Source of the DNA: Eubacteriales bacterium
Lineage (GTDB): Bacteria; Bacillota_A; Clostridia; Christensenellales; Aristaeellaceae
Assembly: GCA_029974855.1 (NCBI GenBank)
Contig: JARKQO010000561.1
Span: 1 to 24,398, forward strand
Reading direction: 5' to 3'
Length of the DNA stretch: 24,398 nt
This document shows positions 22,587 through 24,398 of this stretch, one piece after another. The translations under genes were made by a program, and so were the position numbers. Below the pieces are notes generated by a model. It saw only the letters and a program-made list of their open reading frames with translations. It searched no databases and was not told where the DNA came from. How positions within the stretch are numbered: position 1 is the stretch's first letter; each line of letters starts with the position of its first letter.

Positions 22587-24192
22587 CGGTCTGCTTTTCA
22601 AGGTGATCTTCCTGGCGGTTCTGCTGGGCTGCGTGGTGCTGCCCTTGCTCAAAATGTTCCTGTTCATCGACGGGGAGGCTTTGGTGGCCATCACCTCCAC
22701 CAGGCAGTTCCAAAAAGGGTTGCTGAACTCCCTTCACGTCACCACGGTGGCCACCTTGATTTCCCTTGCCATCTCCTTTGCTTTGGCCTGGTCCATGGTG
22801 CGGACCCAGATACGGCGCAAATCCGTCTGGACGCTGCTGCTGACCTTGCCCATGCTGATCCCCTCCATCTCCCACAGCTCCGGCCTCATCATTCTGTTCG
22901 GGGCCAACGGCATCCTCACCAAGGCCCTGGGGCTGAACATGAACCTCTACGGCTTCTGGGGCATTGTGGCCGGGTCCGTGATGTACTCCTTCCCCTTTGC
23001 CTTTTTGATGATCCAGGACATCCTGAAATACGAAAGCTTTACCCAGTACGAGGTGGCGGCGGTGCTGGGCGTCTCCCGGTTTCACCAGCTCAAGGACATC
23101 ACCGCCGTGTATTTGCGCAAGCCCATGATCTCCGTGGTGTTCTCCGTGTTTACCATGATCTTTACGGACTACGGCGTGCCCATCGTCATCGGGGGAAAGT
23201 TCCAAACCCTCCCGGTGATCATGTATCACGAGGTCATCGGCCAGCTGGACTTTGGCAAGGGCAGCGTCATCGGCTTCATTTTGCTGTTTCCGGCCCTGCT
23301 TTCCTTTGCCATCGACTCCCTGAACCGGGACCGGGCCGGGGGCTCCGCCATGGCGCAGCCCTTTGTGCTGAAGCCAAGCAAAGCGCGGGACGCGGCGGCC
23401 TCCCTGTTCTGCGGCCTGGTGGTGCTGATGGTGGCCCTGAACAACGCGGCGTTTCTGGTGCTGGCCTTTGCCAAGCAATACCCCATCGATCTCACCCTCA
23501 CGCTGCAAAACGTCCGCAAAACCTTTGACATGAACGGCGCGGAGTATCTGGTGAACTCCTTGGTGATCTCCGGGCTGGTGGCTTTGCTGGGCACGGGAAT
23601 CGGCTTTGTCACCGCCTATCTCACCTCCCGGATGCGGTCCCTGTCCTCGGCTTTCCTCCACCTGTTCAGCATGCTGTCCTTGGCGATCCCGGGCATCGTG
23701 CTGGGCCTTTCCTACGCGCTGCTGTACAAGGGCAGCGCCCTGCAGGGCACCTTGACGCTGCTGGTGATGGCCAACATCACCCACTTCTTCGGCTCCCCCT
23801 ACCTGATGATGTACAACGCCCTGGGCAAGGTGAACGAAAACCTGGAGGCCGTGGGCTCCACCTTGGGGGTGTCCCGGCTGCGGATCGTGCTGGACGTGAT
23901 TTTGCCCCATGTGAAGGGAACCTTGCTGGAGATGGGCTCCTACCTGTTTGTCAACTCCATGATCACCATCTCCGCCGTATCCTTTCTGGCCACCACGGCC
24001 AACAAGCCCTTCTCCTTGATGATCAACCAGTTCGACGCTTTGATGCTGCTGGAATGCTCGGCGGTGGTCTCTTTGATTTTGCTGCTCACCAACGGGCTGT
24101 GGAAGGCCCTGGTCTATGGGATCAAACGGTATGGCATCCAAAAAACCCTTCAAAAAGGAATCGTGTATCATGATATCCAAAAAACAGTTTGA
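22573..24192 (+). CDS. ABC transporter permease, fused two-domain (FbpB/PhnU-V-like)
   Basis: 539 aa with about 12 hydrophobic segments in two binding-protein-dependent permease domains. Each half has the EAA-like cytoplasmic loop that contacts the ATPase: EVAAVLGVSRFHQLKDI in the first, LEAVGSTLGVSRLRIVLDVILP in the second. Fused permeases of this kind occur in ferric iron (FbpB, SfuB) and aminoethylphosphonate-type importers. ATG 22573 overlaps the end of the ATPase by 14 bases, with GGGCAGGGA upstream. The gene shows no lesion, which argues that any ATPase inactivation is recent. Confidence 0.93.
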   Translation: MGKHSGLLFKVIFLAVLLGCVVLPLLKMFLFIDGEALVAITSTRQFQKGLLNSLHVTTVATLISLAISFALAWSMVRTQIRRKSVWTLLLTLPMLIPSISHSSGLIILFGANGILTKALGLNMNLYGFWGIVAGSVMYSFPFAFLMIQDILKYESFTQYEVAAVLGVSRFHQLKDITAVYLRKPMISVVFSVFTMIFTDYGVPIVIGGKFQTLPVIMYHEVIGQLDFGKGSVIGFILLFPALLSFAIDSLNRDRAGGSAMAQPFVLKPSKARDAAASLFCGLVVLMVALNNAAFLVLAFAKQYPIDLTLTLQNVRKTFDMNGAEYLVNSLVISGLVALLGTGIGFVTAYLTSRMRSLSSAFLHLFSMLSLAIPGIVLGLSYALLYKGSALQGTLTLLVMANITHFFGSPYLMMYNALGKVNENLEAVGSTLGVSRLRIVLDVILPHVKGTLLEMGSYLFVNSMITISAVSFLATTANKPFSLMINQFDALMLLECSAVVSLILLLTNGLWKALVYGIKRYGIQKTLQKGIVYHDIQKTV

Positions 24193-24398
24193 CCTGATGG
24201 CCTACTACGCCCAGGCCCAGTCCATCCCCTCCCAGCGGGAGGTCGCCGGCGATCTGGACTTATCCTTGGGTACTGTCAACAAAACCATCGGGGAGCTGCG
24301 GGCCCTTGGGTATCTGTCCCCCCAGGGCCTCACTCCCCAGGGGGCCGCTTTGCTGGAGGGCTTCCGGGTGAAGCGGGCGGTGATCATCGCCGCCGGGT
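24170..24398 (+). CDS. winged-helix plus nucleotidyltransferase protein (3' partial)
   Basis: 76 codons are visible before the window ends. Residues about 1-55 form a winged helix-turn-helix (FDLMAYYAQAQSIPSQREVA, then LSLGTVNKTIGELRALGYL). Residues 66-76, RVKRAVIIAAG, are the start of a nucleotidyltransferase domain (the IIAAG of the nucleotide-binding loop). This architecture is found in LicC-like phosphocholine and PntC-like 2-aminoethylphosphonate cytidylyltransferases of Firmicutes. ATG 24170 lies 23 bases inside the permease gene, with AAAAAGGA upstream, so it belongs to the same operon. The missing part prevents a choice between substrates. Confidence 0.7.
   Translation, partial: MISKKQFDLMAYYAQAQSIPSQREVAGDLDLSLGTVNKTIGELRALGYLSPQGLTPQGAALLEGFRVKRAVIIAAG

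Noticed and set aside
1..24398. tRNA, rRNA, CRISPR arrays, insertion sequences and prophage genes
   Set aside because: I looked for repeat-spacer patterns, cloverleaf-like sequences and transposase or integrase motifs on both strands and saw none that could be supported.

Overview
The window looks like the chromosome of a spore-forming, high-G+C member of the Bacillota, probably a gut-type clostridium (Oscillospiraceae or Christensenellales are plausible). The reasons are a complete GerA-type germinant-receptor operon behind a sigma-G-like promoter, strong purine-rich Shine-Dalgarno sites, Gram-positive signal peptides, TTG and GTG starts, and ABC-transporter-rich sugar loci. This placement comes from gene content only.

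Layout. 1-340: an orphan Phd/YefM antitoxin with its own terminator. 382-4584: a germinant-receptor operon (A subunit, lipoprotein C subunit, B subunit, small D-like membrane protein), every junction overlapping by 4 bases. 4543-10259: a visibly lower-G+C island of about 5.6 kb bounded by two 43-bp direct repeats (41/43 identical), each carrying the last codons of the D-like gene. It holds a membrane-anchored winged-helix protein, a possible 21-aa peptide, an AgrA-like LytTR response regulator, a secreted GH3-family glycosidase and an AgrC-like histidine kinase. 10271-11231: aldo/keto reductase with its own promoter and terminator. 11336-12740 (minus strand): a methyltransferase and the manganese exporter mntP, the latter behind a yybP-ykoY-type manganese riboswitch with a terminator-like expression platform and a good promoter.

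12804-20701: a carbohydrate locus. A LacI regulator is followed by TIM-barrel isomerase 1, a sugar-binding protein, a terminator, a double-domain ABC ATPase, an ABC permease, TIM-barrel isomerase 2 and a Gfo/Idh/MocA dehydrogenase. The regulator and the catabolic operon have near-consensus promoters that share an ATCGAT-centred operator, so the regulator probably controls both. The genes fit import of a sugar, polyol or glycoside, then NAD(P)-dependent oxidation and metal-dependent isomerisation or elimination. The substrate cannot be read from sequence.

20741-24398 (runs off the end): a second ABC transporter (binding protein, ATPase, fused double permease) of the Fe(III)/phosphonate type, followed by the start of a winged-helix plus nucleotidyltransferase protein. 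That neighbour hints at aminoethylphosphonate or phosphocholine rather than iron. The ATPase carries an in-frame amber codon and several atypical residues close to it.

The most unusual item is the island. Its two flanking repeats differ only at synonymous positions of the D-like gene, as if an incoming element had brought its own gene 3' end and displaced the resident one. Its main genes interleave a secreted glycoside hydrolase between an Agr-like regulator and kinase.
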